DNA from: Chitinophagaceae bacterium
Lineage (GTDB): Bacteria; Bacteroidota; Bacteroidia; Chitinophagales; Chitinophagaceae
Direction: 5' to 3'
DNA: 64,000 bases
NCBI GenBank assembly: GCA_022843585.1
Contig: JALHNJ010000001.1
Coordinates: 744,001 to 808,000, forward strand
Part shown: positions 35,534 to 44,586 of the stretch, one piece after another
How positions within the stretch are numbered: the first letter of the stretch is position 1
Layout: each line of letters begins with the position of its first letter
The notes under the pieces: model-generated
Told to the model about the DNA's origin: nothing
The model's database searches: none
Seen by the model: only the letters and a program-made list of their open reading frames with translations
Translations under genes and position numbers: made by a program

Positions 35534-35866
35534 TTACTCTCTTATTCCAATTTTCTCCGTATAAATTTTTCCGTCACTCAATCCCACCATCAGAAAAAAT
35601 GTTTTTTGACTCACTGGGATATTGATCACAAATGAACTGTTGTTGACTTCCCGTTGTTCAACCACCCGGTTACCACCAGTGGTCCATAACATTACATGTT
35701 TTATTTGTTTGCTGCTTTTAATAGTAATTTGTTTTCCGGCAGTCAACAATTTGTAAGGCTTGCTTTCTTTTGCTACAGAAGACATTTCAGGCTGTGCCTG
35801 GGAAACAAAAAGAGATGCGGACAAGATAGTGACAGCTAATAGCCGCCGAATTACGGTAACCATCAT
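35534..35866 (-). CDS. Small exported beta protein resembling a lone T9SS C-terminal domain
   Basis: A 110-residue protein with a signal peptide (MMVTVIRRLLAVTILSASLF ... SQAQ). The mature part of about 85 residues ends VGLSDGKIYTEKIGIRE, and the earlier segment HVMLWTTGGNRVVEQREVNN recalls the Y/L-x-x-x-G-x-x-V strands of type IX secretion sorting domains. No cargo domain precedes it. It may be a stand-alone beta protein or remnant of a secreted protein. It converges on dtd with 12 bases between stops. Confidence 0.6.
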   Translation of the reverse strand: MMVTVIRRLLAVTILSASLFVSQAQPEMSSVAKESKPYKLLTAGKQITIKSSKQIKHVMLWTTGGNRVVEQREVNNSSFVINIPVSQKTFFLMVGLSDGKIYTEKIGIRE

Positions 35867-36009
35867 AGAATACTTTTAATCTTTTAAAGGAATTGGTTTA
35901 CAACGTTCTTCAGAGGGTAGGAGGTTCAATTCATCCCGTTATCAACTGGCGGGAAATGCTAAACGCCAAGAATCATGCTATATTGCGATCATTCTCTAAA
36001 TTTTTTGTT

Positions 36010-36336
36010 ATGACTATTGCAAATGCCCAGCTACAAGTAGACGAATGGATAAAAACAGTTGGTGTTCGTTATTTCAGCGAGTTAACTAATATGACAATAC
36101 TAACTGAAGAAGTTGGAGAACTGGCCCGCATCATGGCCCGTAAATATGGCGACCAGAGTTTTAAAAAAAGCGATGAGGGCAAAGATCTCGGAGATGAAAT
36201 GGCGGATATATTATGGGTATTAATTTGCATGGCCAATCAAACTGGTGTTGATTTAACTGTAGCGTTAGAAAAGAATTTTGAGAAAAAGAATCTGCGAGAT
36301 AGGAACAGGCATAAGAATAATGAGAAACTGAAATAA
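36010..36336 (+). CDS. MazG-like nucleotide pyrophosphohydrolase
   Basis: A 108-residue all-helical NTP pyrophosphohydrolase. The acidic EEVGELARIMARKYGD and GDEMADILWVLICMAN supply the ExxE and ExxD magnesium ligands of the MazG/dUTPase-2 superfamily. The start at 36010 (MTIANAQLQVDEWI) fits the family; an open frame to 35893 adds residues with no similarity. It probably hydrolyses a non-canonical nucleotide to its monophosphate. It lies 37 bases before the YihY gene. Confidence 0.9.
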   Translation: MTIANAQLQVDEWIKTVGVRYFSELTNMTILTEEVGELARIMARKYGDQSFKKSDEGKDLGDEMADILWVLICMANQTGVDLTVALEKNFEKKNLRDRNRHKNNEKLK

Positions 36337-36373
36337 TACAACTGTTTGGCATAGTTTTTAAACCGTACCAGTA

Positions 36374-37351
36374 ATGACAATCAAGGATCTCTGGAAAATT
36401 ACAAAACACTCCTTTACTGATTTTATTGACAGTAATATTTTAGGGTTAAGTGCTGCATTGGCTTTTTTTACAGTTTTTTCGTTACCCGGCTTACTCATTA
36501 TCATTATTTGGTTCAGCGATCTTTTTTATGGTCGAGATGTAGTGGAAGGGTCTATTTATCACCAAATTGAAGGATTTGTCGGGCATTCGGCAGCTCTTGA
36601 TATCCAGGAAACTATCCGTAATGCCAGCATGAGTTCGGAAAGCAACTTTGCTACTATTGTTGGATTGACAGCTCTCATTATTGGTGCTACCAGTGTTTTT
36701 GGCGAAGTACAGGATTCAATTAATCATATCTGGAAGTTGAAGGCAAAGCCAAAAAAGGGGTTTGGTTTTATAAAACTAGTGCTGAATCGTTTACTTTCCT
36801 TTTCCATGATCATTACACTGGGGTTTATTTTGCTTGTTTCGTTGATTATAAATGGCGGACTTGATTTTGTACTGAATAACCTGATGGATAAATACCCACA
36901 ACTGGCCGTATGGTTGGTTTATATACTTAATATAATTATTACCTACTTTATTACCGCTTTCATTTTTGCTGCCATTTTCAAAGTACTGCCCGATGCCAAA
37001 ATAAAATGGAAGCATGTATGGATTGGGGCTTTTGTAACTGCTTTTTTATTTATGCTGGGTAGGTTTGTGATCGGCTATTACCTGGGACATAGTAGAATGA
37101 GTTCTGCCTATGGTGCTGCAGGTTCAGTAATTGTTATTTTGTTATGGGTCTATTATTCTTCGATGATATTATATTTCGGAGCTGCATTTACGCATGCATA
37201 TGTTGTGCATACAGGCTCCCGTATTTATCCTACCAGCTATGCAGTATGGGTGCAACAAATTGAAGTAGAATCCGAAAAATCTATTCAACAGCAGCCGGAA
37301 GAAAAAATAGTGATTGAAGTGTCTCCACCTAAAACGGAAGATTCAGTTTAA
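36374..37351 (+). CDS. YihY/BrkB family inner-membrane protein
   Basis: A 325-residue membrane protein of the YihY/virulence-factor BrkB family (once called ribonuclease BN). Six hydrophobic segments are spread through the chain. Family features include LSAALAFFTVFSLPGLL, ATSVFGEVQDSINHIW and the late FGAAFTHAYVVHTGS. A Glu/Gln-rich soluble tail follows the last helix. The function is unsettled; nuclease activity was wrongly assigned to this family in the past. It is probably co-transcribed with the MazG-like gene. Confidence 0.9.
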   Translation: MTIKDLWKITKHSFTDFIDSNILGLSAALAFFTVFSLPGLLIIIIWFSDLFYGRDVVEGSIYHQIEGFVGHSAALDIQETIRNASMSSESNFATIVGLTALIIGATSVFGEVQDSINHIWKLKAKPKKGFGFIKLVLNRLLSFSMIITLGFILLVSLIINGGLDFVLNNLMDKYPQLAVWLVYILNIIITYFITAFIFAAIFKVLPDAKIKWKHVWIGAFVTAFLFMLGRFVIGYYLGHSRMSSAYGAAGSVIVILLWVYYSSMILYFGAAFTHAYVVHTGSRIYPTSYAVWVQQIEVESEKSIQQQPEEKIVIEVSPPKTEDSV

Positions 37352-37484
37352 AATTAATTTTCGGGGCAAGCTGAAATATTGCTTTCCCAGTCTTTGAAGT
37401 TTTATTGTGTTTTAAATAAGAATTATCAGAAAACTATAGCAACGGCTTTATTTTTGCTGTTGTCAGCCTATAAAATACAAGTTT

Positions 37485-37946
37485 ATGAAATCTTATGTGA
37501 TTGCTATACTACTTGGCATTTCTGTTTTCTCTGCTTCTTGTAAGAAGTCTGCAAAAGCAAATTGCGATGGACCGGACTTAAACTGTACAGGTGTATTCTG
37601 TATCATGTTTTGGTCCCACATGGATTTTAAGTTGGTAGATAAAACTACCCGTGAGGATTTGCTTTTTGGCCCAAGCCCACGTTATACTTTCTCAGATATA
37701 AAAATCTTTTCTGACCCTGCAAGAACAAATGCCTTAGCCCTAAATGAGGATAATGCAGCAAAAAAAATCAGACTCGGTACTGCAAGAGCTGAAATGTATC
37801 TCGAAATAAAAGGCACAACTGTTTATAAACTAACAGTAGAGTTTAAGGCAGAAGATTGTTGCACCAACCGTGCAAAGTCGGTATGGATTGATGGTAAAGA
37901 AGTTTGTGTTTGTTGCAACGATGTAATTGCTATACCTGTTGATTAA
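37485..37946 (+). CDS. Cys-rich predicted lipoprotein, 153 aa
   Basis: The N-terminus MKSYVIAILLGISVFSASC is a lipoprotein signal with Cys at about residue 19, followed by KKSAKANCDG. The mature protein carries about seven more Cys residues (CDGPDLNCTGVFC; DCCTNRAKS; EVCVCCNDV), suggesting disulfides or metal binding outside the cytoplasm. No known catalytic motif. It stands alone, with the dispersed repeat and glyS downstream. Confidence 0.7.
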   Translation: MKSYVIAILLGISVFSASCKKSAKANCDGPDLNCTGVFCIMFWSHMDFKLVDKTTREDLLFGPSPRYTFSDIKIFSDPARTNALALNEDNAAKKIRLGTARAEMYLEIKGTTVYKLTVEFKAEDCCTNRAKSVWIDGKEVCVCCNDVIAIPVD

Positions 37947-37991
37947 ATTTCGTAAAGAGTGTTGCCTATCTAATTAGGCTGCGAGATAAAG

Positions 37992-38059
37992 TTGAGTAGC
38001 GAACTGAATCCTGAAGAGTGCGACGCAAGGGACGATGCGAAGGGTGCCGCAGCTGGCAA
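37992..38059. repeat. Dispersed 68-base repeat, copy B
   Basis: Matches copy A (6821-6888) end to end without gaps: ttgagtagcg, then cctgaagagtg, acgcaagggacgatg and a final gcagctgg. It lies 39 bases upstream of the glyS promoter element in the same orientation as glyS, opposite to the situation of copy A. The G+C content is higher than in the flanks. Confidence 0.7.
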
Positions 38060-38098
38060 CATCATCTTTTTCATAGCCCTTTTTCGCTTTTTTGGGCT

Positions 38099-38106
38099 TA
38101 TTTTTG
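38099..38106 (+). promoter_or_regulatory. Bacteroidota -7 promoter element of glyS
   Basis: TATTTTTG fits TAnnTTTG exactly. Only 6 bases separate it from the glyS ATG at 38113, so the transcript would begin at or next to the start codon. Confidence 0.55.
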
Positions 38107-38112
38107 CCGCCT

Positions 38113-39588
38113 ATGGCAAACGATTCGAATAAATTTCAGGCGATCATCTCGCATTGTAAAGAGTACGGTTTTATTTTTCCCAGTAGTGAAATTTATGATG
38201 GCCTGCAGGCTGTGTACGACTACGGACAAATGGGTAGTGAGCTGAAAAAGAACATCAAAGATTATTGGTGGAAAAGCATGACGCAGTTGCACGACAATAT
38301 CGTAGGTATTGACGCAGCCATTTTTATGCATCCTACCACCTGGAAGGCAAGCGGCCATGTTGAAAATTTCAACGACCCGATGATCGATAATAAAGACAGC
38401 AACAAACGATATAGAGTAGACCATCTTATTGAAGGCTTTGCAGAAGAGTTAAGAGCCAAAGGTGAAAAGGAGAGTAACGAAGCAGATAATTTACTGGGTC
38501 AAATGGAATCTCTGCTGGCAAAAGATGATTTTGCAGGATTGAAATCATTGATCGAAACGAATAACATTAAATGTGCTGTTAGCGACACTTGCAACTGGAC
38601 AGATATTCGCCAGTTCAACCTTATGTTCTCTACAGAATTTGGTTCAACCGTTTCCAGCGATGATGAGGACAATAAAGTTTATCTAAGACCAGAAACTGCA
38701 CAAGGTATTTTTGTAAACTTTTTAAATGTGCAAAAAACCGGACGAATGAAAATTCCGTTTGGTATTGCGCAAATAGGTAAGGCTTTTAGAAATGAAATTG
38801 TTGCAAGACAATTTATTTTCCGCATGAGAGAGTTTGAACAAATGGAAATGCAATTCTTCATCCGCCCCGGCACACAAAAGGAGTGGTATGAAAAATGGAA
38901 AACCACAAGATTGGAATGGCACAAAAGTCTTGGCATGCCAGCAGAAAAATATCGCTACCACGACCATGTAAAGTTGGCTCACTACGCAGATGCAGCTTGC
39001 GATATTGAATTTGAATTTCCAATTGGTTTTAAAGAGTTGGAAGGCATTCATAGCCGCACTGATTTCGATTTAAAACAACACCAGGAATTCAGCAAAAAGA
39101 AACAGCAGTATTTTGATAATGATATCGACCCGACTACGGGCAAAGCTTATGGCAACTATATTCCTTATGTAATTGAAACATCAATCGGGTTGGATAGAAT
39201 GTTTTTAGCTGTAATGAGTCATGCATACGAAGAGCAGGATCTAAGTACGGCAGAAAAAAAAGACAGTCGTGTTGTATTGAAATTCCCTGCCAAACTTTCC
39301 CCAATTAAATTGGCCGTATTGCCATTAACGAAGAAAGATGGTTTGCCAGAAATTGCGGAACAAATTATGGCTGATTGCAAAGCAGATTTTCGTTGCTTCT
39401 ATGAAGAGAAAGATTCAATTGGTAAACGCTACAGAAGGATGGATGCATTAGGAACTCCTTTCTGTGTTACAGTTGATCATCAAACAAAAGAAGACAACAC
39501 AGTTACAATTCGTCATAGAGATTCGATGGATCAGGAAAGGGTGTCGATTGAAAAATTAAAAAATATTGTATTAAACGCAATTGCATAA
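38113..39588 (+). CDS. glyS: Glycine--tRNA ligase (dimeric type)
   Basis: A 491-residue class II glycyl-tRNA synthetase of the alpha-2 (eukaryote/archaea-like) type used by Bacteroidota, not the bacterial alpha2-beta2 type. Motif 2 has VYLRPETAQGIF and FRNEI, motif 3 has SIGLDRMFLA, and the C-terminal anticodon-binding domain (LAVLPLTKKDGLPEIAEQI) follows. I start at the ATG at 38113 (MANDSNKFQAIISHCKEYGF); earlier starts at 38092 would overlap the -7 promoter element. It is followed by a strong hairpin terminator. Confidence 0.96.
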   Translation: MANDSNKFQAIISHCKEYGFIFPSSEIYDGLQAVYDYGQMGSELKKNIKDYWWKSMTQLHDNIVGIDAAIFMHPTTWKASGHVENFNDPMIDNKDSNKRYRVDHLIEGFAEELRAKGEKESNEADNLLGQMESLLAKDDFAGLKSLIETNNIKCAVSDTCNWTDIRQFNLMFSTEFGSTVSSDDEDNKVYLRPETAQGIFVNFLNVQKTGRMKIPFGIAQIGKAFRNEIVARQFIFRMREFEQMEMQFFIRPGTQKEWYEKWKTTRLEWHKSLGMPAEKYRYHDHVKLAHYADAACDIEFEFPIGFKELEGIHSRTDFDLKQHQEFSKKKQQYFDNDIDPTTGKAYGNYIPYVIETSIGLDRMFLAVMSHAYEEQDLSTAEKKDSRVVLKFPAKLSPIKLAVLPLTKKDGLPEIAEQIMADCKADFRCFYEEKDSIGKRYRRMDALGTPFCVTVDHQTKEDNTVTIRHRDSMDQERVSIEKLKNIVLNAIA

Positions 39589-39591
39589 AAT

Positions 39592-39618
39592 AAAAGCCGG
39601 TTCATAACCGGCTTTTTA
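39592..39618. terminator. Hairpin terminator of glyS
   Basis: aaaagccggtt and aaccggctttt pair perfectly over 11 bp around a 3-base loop, then t-rich sequence. It lies 4 bases after the glyS stop and may also serve the converging DUF1569 gene. Confidence 0.88.
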
Positions 39619-39639
39619 ATTTCTTATATCCTATTTCCT

Positions 39640-39671
39640 ACTCACCATGCCCCACTCGCCACTCACACTCC
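39640..39671. repeat. actcgcc/actcacc word repeat over a gene end
   Basis: Repeated words actcacc, actcgcc, actcaca separated by short spacers. The repeat covers the stop codon (39663-39665) and last codons of the DUF1569 gene. Confidence 0.5.
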
Positions 39672-40109
39672 AAACTGCTGTAAGTGATGATCTAAATGTT
39701 TCCACTGGCTCTTACTCCATTGTTCTTTTGTAAGTTCTCCAAAAACAGGATGAGGTTTTGTGGTCAGTTTTTCCGGAGAAAAATTGTTCACCATTTCAAC
39801 GAGCTTTTCCCGTTCTTTAATAAAATCCCTTGAGTCGGCTATTTTAAATGTCTTATCCGTAGGCAAGTTCTTTGCATACGGCTTTTCATTATACAAACTG
39901 CTTTTGAAAAAAATAGATAATGTGCGGATAAGAAAATTTCCTTTAGGAGTATGCTCTCCATACGCCACTTTCAATGGTTGCTGCAAATGGGCCAGCATTT
40001 GCGCTACATCCATGCTGCCCCATTTTCTTTGTGTAGCAGGTTTTAGGTTGTTGATACGGGAAACGATTTCTTCCTTTACAGCAGGGTCAAACAAGTTTTT
40101 TACTTCCAT
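39663..40109 (-). CDS. DUF1569 protein (DinB-like fold)
   Basis: A 148-residue protein of the DUF1569 family. The conserved histidines fit a DinB/YfiT-type metal site: MLAHLQQPLK near residue 40 and KHLDHHLQQFG at the C-terminus. The middle segment RKWGSMDVAQ is also conserved in the family. Related proteins use the three-His site to bind zinc or act as thiol transferases; the substrate here is unknown. The last codons lie within a repeat-word element, so the natural C-terminus may have been trimmed. Confidence 0.85.
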   Translation of the reverse strand: MEVKNLFDPAVKEEIVSRINNLKPATQRKWGSMDVAQMLAHLQQPLKVAYGEHTPKGNFLIRTLSIFFKSSLYNEKPYAKNLPTDKTFKIADSRDFIKEREKLVEMVNNFSPEKLTTKPHPVFGELTKEQWSKSQWKHLDHHLQQFGV

Positions 40110-40160
40110 AATGGGTGCAAAAATAGCTCATCCATTTATTTGAAACTATCCTTTTTATTG

Positions 40161-40934
40161 CTAACCATATAATTCCTGGTGAATGGATTTTCGGTCATAT
40201 CCCAGGTCCTGAATTCTTTTCTTAGCCTCATCGATCATGTTTTTCCAACCACACAGAAAAAAGTAAGCCGGCTTCACAATTTTTTGTTCTGGATTTTCTG
40301 GCGAGAAAGTCATGTTCCTGGTGCAAATATCCTCATACACCTGGTGTACATATCCTTGTCTTACCAAATGATCCTCATTGCCCGGCTCTTCACGGGAATA
40401 GGTTGTAATGAATTGAAAGCTCGGTACTTTACGGCTAAGCTCTCTTAATTCCGGAGCATATAAAGCATCGCCAAATTTGCGGCAACCAAAAATCAAATAA
40501 ATTTTATGGTGCGGAATATTATTCGTTAGCAAGTGATGCGCCATAGACCTAAAAGGAGCAATGCCCGTACCGGTACAAATAAAGAAAAGGTCTCTGTCGA
40601 TGGGATCTGGTAATGTAAATACGCCTTGCGGCCCACGAAGTGTAAGTTCAGAACCGACTACTACATTGTTAAACAGCCACGGTGTTCCTAACCCATCCTC
40701 CAACAATACAATTACCAGTTCAAATACATTAGTTCCATCCGGCCAGCTGGCAATGGAATAGCTTCGCCACCGTTTATTCGGCTTTTCGTGTATGGGCAGA
40801 TCCAGTGTAACAAATTGACCGGGTATAAAATCGAAGAAAGTAAGTTCGGGAACCTCTATCCAAAAGCGGCGGGTACTCGAGGTTTCATTTTCTATTCGAA
40901 TTACTTTGCCGGTACGCCAGGGTTGAACTGCCAT
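40161..40934 (-). CDS. Ferredoxin-NADP reductase-like FAD oxidoreductase
   Basis: A 257-residue two-domain flavoenzyme. The FAD domain has RRWRSYSIAS-like WRSYSIASWP (the R-x-Y-S motif near residue 55) and TLRGPQGVF. The NAD(P) domain begins FICTGTGIAPFRSMAHHL and continues with IYLIFGCRKFGD; the C-terminal YFFLCGWKNMIDEAK binds the nicotinamide. It lacks an iron-sulfur domain, so it probably transfers electrons between NAD(P)H and a ferredoxin or flavodoxin. It is monocistronic and divergent from mfd. Confidence 0.88.
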   Translation of the reverse strand: MAVQPWRTGKVIRIENETSSTRRFWIEVPELTFFDFIPGQFVTLDLPIHEKPNKRWRSYSIASWPDGTNVFELVIVLLEDGLGTPWLFNNVVVGSELTLRGPQGVFTLPDPIDRDLFFICTGTGIAPFRSMAHHLLTNNIPHHKIYLIFGCRKFGDALYAPELRELSRKVPSFQFITTYSREEPGNEDHLVRQGYVHQVYEDICTRNMTFSPENPEQKIVKPAYFFLCGWKNMIDEAKKRIQDLGYDRKSIHQELYG

Positions 40935-41028
40935 ATGGAAGCTTTTTATTGAACTAGTAAAATACGAATAGCTCCCGAATTAGCAATTTAAAAATCCACG
41001 AAATCCATTTAATCCCCTGATCCGTGGT

Positions 41029-41036
41029 TATCTTTG
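41029..41036 (+). promoter_or_regulatory. Bacteroidota -7 promoter element of mfd
   Basis: TATCTTTG fits TAnnTTTG exactly and shares ggttatctttgcat with the element before the MBL gene at 29725. Only 8 bases separate it from the ATG at 41045, so the mRNA has almost no leader. Confidence 0.6.
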
Positions 41037-41044
41037 CATTTCTC

Positions 41045-44000
41045 ATGGGTGTACAGGATTTGCTGGAACAGTATCAAAAATCCCCCCGCCTTTTTCAATT
41101 GGCGGACAGGCTCTCGTTTGCCCAACCAGAAAAAATTGCACTTAAAAATTTACAGGGAAGTTCATCTCAATTTGTAGTGGCGGCTGCTTTTATGCATCCA
41201 TCATCATCCCTATTGAACCATTTGATTGTTTTAAATGATGCAGAAGAGGCGGCTTATTTCCATAATACCTTAGAGAACCTTACATCAGCTTTAGATATTT
41301 TTTATTTTCCGTCTTCATTTAAGAATAGAAAAAATTATCAGTTGCTCAACTCTTCCCATGTAATGTTGAGAACTGAGGCCCTCACAAAAATTGCGGCTGG
41401 TGGGAATAAGAAAATTATTGTTACGTACCCTGAAGCGTTGTTTGAAAAAGTAGTATTACCTGCTACACTTTCATCTAACATCATTCAAATTAAATCAGGC
41501 GATACTTTAAATGTAGAGCAATTGTTGCTTATATTGTCTGATTATGGTTTTGAAAGAACAGATTTTGTTTACGAGCCCGGGCAGTTTGCCATTCGGGGTG
41601 GTATTCTGGATATTTATTCTTTTGGTAATGAAAAACCTTACCGGGTAGAATTATTTGGAAATGATGTTGACTCTATACGCATAGTTGATCCCGAAACACA
41701 ATTGAGCGAACGGAAATTATTGCAGGTAAGCATCATTCCCAATGTGCATTCACAGTTTGAAAGCGAAGAAAGAATTTCGTTGTTTAATTTTCTACCAGAA
41801 AATACCGTTGTGTGGATGCAGGATTATGAACTCTGCAAAGAACATCTTGCAGAAAACGAAGAGGATCTGGCGGCTTTTCTTCGCCATCAGCAGGAAGTGA
41901 AAGAAGCTTTTTTAGCAAGCAATAGTACACATGCAGAAAAGGCAGCAGCAAAACGGAAGGAGCAGGAAGATCAGGATGATAAATTAATAAAGAATGAAGT
42001 AGGCATAAATGATTTTATCTCTGCTGAAAGCCTCGAAGTTGAATTAAGTAAAAAGCATTTGGTAGAATTTGGTTACCAGTCCTACTTATCAAAATTCGAA
42101 ATTGACTTCAATACAAAATCACAACCCGCATTCAATCGTCAATTTGATTTGCTGATTAAAGATTTGAAAAATTGGGAAACAAAGAAATTTCAATTATACA
42201 TTTTTGCTGAAAATCCTAAGCAGTTAGAAAGGCTTCGCAGTATTTTTAGTGATTTGAAAGCTGAGATTGTTTTCAATCCCATTGCTACTTCCATACATGA
42301 AGGGTTTATTGATGAAGACCAGCAAATAGTTTGCTATACCGATCACCAGGTTTTTCAACGGTATCATAAGTACAAGGTAAAACAGGCCTATAATAAGAAT
42401 AAAGCAATTACTATAAGAACACTGCGGGAATTACAACCCGGAGATTTTGTTACACATATCGACCACGGTGTTGGAATTTTCAGCGGTCTGCAAAAAATAG
42501 AAGTCAATGGCAGAACACAAGAGGCAGTGCGATTGATTTACAAGGACACAGACATTTTATACGTCAACATCAACAGCTTGCATAAAATTGCCAAGTTTAC
42601 AGGTAAAGAAGGAAGTGTGCCCAAAGTAAATAAACTCGGTAGTGATGTTTGGAGTAAACTAAAAGAAAAAACAAAAACCAAGGTTAAGGAAATTGCCTTC
42701 GACCTGATAAAACTTTACGCTAAAAGAAAAGCTCAACAAGGATTTCAGCATACACCAGATAATTATATGCAGACGGAGTTGGAAGCGTCTTTTATTTATG
42801 AAGACACACCGGACCAAAGCAAAGCAACTGCCGATGTGAAAAAAGATATGGAGTCACCATCGCCAATGGACAGATTGGTTTGTGGTGATGTTGGGTTTGG
42901 TAAAACTGAAATTGCTATCCGTGCAGCATTTAAAACTTGTATAGATGGAAAACAGGCGGCGGTATTAGTTCCAACTACTATACTTGCTTTTCAGCATTAT
43001 CAAACGTTCAAGGAGCGGTTAAAGGATTTCCCTGTTACCGTTGATTATATCAATCGCTTTAAGTCGGCCAAAGAAAAAAAGGATACGCTTAAGAAAGTTG
43101 AAGAAGGAAAGGTTGACATTATAATAGGTACACATGGCTTGCTGGGCAAAGAAGTAAAATTCAAAGACCTTGGTTTATTAGTGGTAGATGAAGAACAAAA
43201 ATTTGGTGTAGCACATAAAGAAAAAATTAAAACACTTCGTACTGCTATTGATTGTTTGACGTTAACTGCAACACCAATTCCAAGAACTTTACAATTCTCG
43301 TTGATGGGTGCAAGAGATTTAAGCATTATGAATACGCCACCGCCAAACAGGCAACCGATTCAAACAGAAGTGCAGGTGTACAACGAAGATTTTATAAGAG
43401 AAGCCATTTATTTTGAAACAGAAAGGGGCGGGCAAGTTTTCTTTATTTATAATCGTATTGCGGGTTTGGCAGAAATGGCAGCCATCATTCAAGCCCTTTG
43501 TCCTGATCTGAGTATTGGATTTGCTCATGGGCAAATGGAAGGGCATGAGTTAGAAGAAAGAATTTTCAATTTTATTGATAGAAGATACGACGTACTTATC
43601 TGCACCAATATTGTAGAAAGCGGTGTTGATATACCGAATGTAAACACCATTATTGTCAACAATGCACATCAATTTGGTTTAAGTGATCTGCACCAATTGC
43701 GGGGAAGAGTTGGAAGAAGTAATAAAAAAGCATTTTGTTATTTATTAGCTCCGCCGATGAGTACATTGCCGAATGACTCCAAGAAAAGATTACAAACACT
43801 GGAGCAGCACAGTGAATTAGGAAGTGGTTTCCAGATAGCGATGCGGGATTTAGATATTCGTGGTGCAGGCAATTTATTAGGCGGAGAGCAAAGCGGCTTT
43901 ATGGCCGATATTGGTTTTGAAACCTACCAGAAAATATTAGATGAAGCCATTCGGGAATTAAAGCGAACAGAGTTTAAAGAGTTGTTCAAGGAAGAAATTA

Positions 44001-44500
44001 CAAAGCAGGACGACTTTGTTTCCGATTGTATAATTGATACAGACTTAGAGATTTTAATTCCTGATGAATATGTAGAAAGTATTGGAGAAAGACTATCACT
44101 TTATCAGCGTCTTGACAATTGTGAAACAGAAGAAGAGCTGACGGAAATGAAAATAGAAATGGAAGACCGTTTTGGCACCTTGCCACAACCGGTACAAGAT
44201 TTATTTACTACAGTAAGATGCCGTAAACTGGCAGTTGAACTTGGGTTTGAAAAAATGTCGTTGAAGGATACCACACTTCGTTGTTTCTTTATCAATCGGC
44301 CAGACTCGCCGTATTTTGAATCTTCTACCTTCCAAAAAATTATCCAGTTTTTGCAAACTGAGACTAATAAAGCAAAGCTTAAACAAAATGGCCGTTTATT
44401 TATGCTGATTGCCAATGACATGAAAAATATGGATGAGGTAAATCGCTTTCTTCAAGGTATGCATTCCTGGTGTTTTGCTGATTCTGCAATCCCGGCATAA
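41045..44500 (+). CDS. mfd: Transcription-repair coupling factor
   Basis: A 1151-residue Mfd, full length. The N-terminal UvrB-like region is followed by the RNA-polymerase-interaction domain (PGDFVTHIDHGVGIFSGL near residue 475), then the RecG-like motor: Walker A GDVGFGKTEIA near 618, Walker B DEEQKFGV near 715, motif III TATPIPRTLQ and motif VI HQLRGRVGRS. The C-terminal TRCF domain closes the protein. It removes stalled RNA polymerase and recruits UvrA. I start at the ATG at 41045 (MGVQDLLEQYQK); an earlier GTG at 41024 lies upstream of the -7 element. Confidence 0.97.
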   Translation: MGVQDLLEQYQKSPRLFQLADRLSFAQPEKIALKNLQGSSSQFVVAAAFMHPSSSLLNHLIVLNDAEEAAYFHNTLENLTSALDIFYFPSSFKNRKNYQLLNSSHVMLRTEALTKIAAGGNKKIIVTYPEALFEKVVLPATLSSNIIQIKSGDTLNVEQLLLILSDYGFERTDFVYEPGQFAIRGGILDIYSFGNEKPYRVELFGNDVDSIRIVDPETQLSERKLLQVSIIPNVHSQFESEERISLFNFLPENTVVWMQDYELCKEHLAENEEDLAAFLRHQQEVKEAFLASNSTHAEKAAAKRKEQEDQDDKLIKNEVGINDFISAESLEVELSKKHLVEFGYQSYLSKFEIDFNTKSQPAFNRQFDLLIKDLKNWETKKFQLYIFAENPKQLERLRSIFSDLKAEIVFNPIATSIHEGFIDEDQQIVCYTDHQVFQRYHKYKVKQAYNKNKAITIRTLRELQPGDFVTHIDHGVGIFSGLQKIEVNGRTQEAVRLIYKDTDILYVNINSLHKIAKFTGKEGSVPKVNKLGSDVWSKLKEKTKTKVKEIAFDLIKLYAKRKAQQGFQHTPDNYMQTELEASFIYEDTPDQSKATADVKKDMESPSPMDRLVCGDVGFGKTEIAIRAAFKTCIDGKQAAVLVPTTILAFQHYQTFKERLKDFPVTVDYINRFKSAKEKKDTLKKVEEGKVDIIIGTHGLLGKEVKFKDLGLLVVDEEQKFGVAHKEKIKTLRTAIDCLTLTATPIPRTLQFSLMGARDLSIMNTPPPNRQPIQTEVQVYNEDFIREAIYFETERGGQVFFIYNRIAGLAEMAAIIQALCPDLSIGFAHGQMEGHELEERIFNFIDRRYDVLICTNIVESGVDIPNVNTIIVNNAHQFGLSDLHQLRGRVGRSNKKAFCYLLAPPMSTLPNDSKKRLQTLEQHSELGSGFQIAMRDLDIRGAGNLLGGEQSGFMADIGFETYQKILDEAIRELKRTEFKELFKEEITKQDDFVSDCIIDTDLEILIPDEYVESIGERLSLYQRLDNCETEEELTEMKIEMEDRFGTLPQPVQDLFTTVRCRKLAVELGFEKMSLKDTTLRCFFINRPDSPYFESSTFQKIIQFLQTETNKAKLKQNGRLFMLIANDMKNMDEVNRFLQGMHSWCFADSAIPA

Positions 44501-44586
44501 GCAATTACCCGTATCTGTCTCAAACGCTTAGCAGTATTGGCTTTTCTCAGCTATTTATACTATTTTTAATATCCATAACAGTCGCT

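Noticed and set aside
37439-37461. Weak hairpin (caacggc / gctgttg) between the YihY gene and the Cys-rich lipoprotein
   Set aside because: Short stem with a G-T pair and no T-run; not enough for a terminator.
42000-44500. Several antisense open frames within mfd
   Set aside because: They are shadows of a highly conserved coding sequence.
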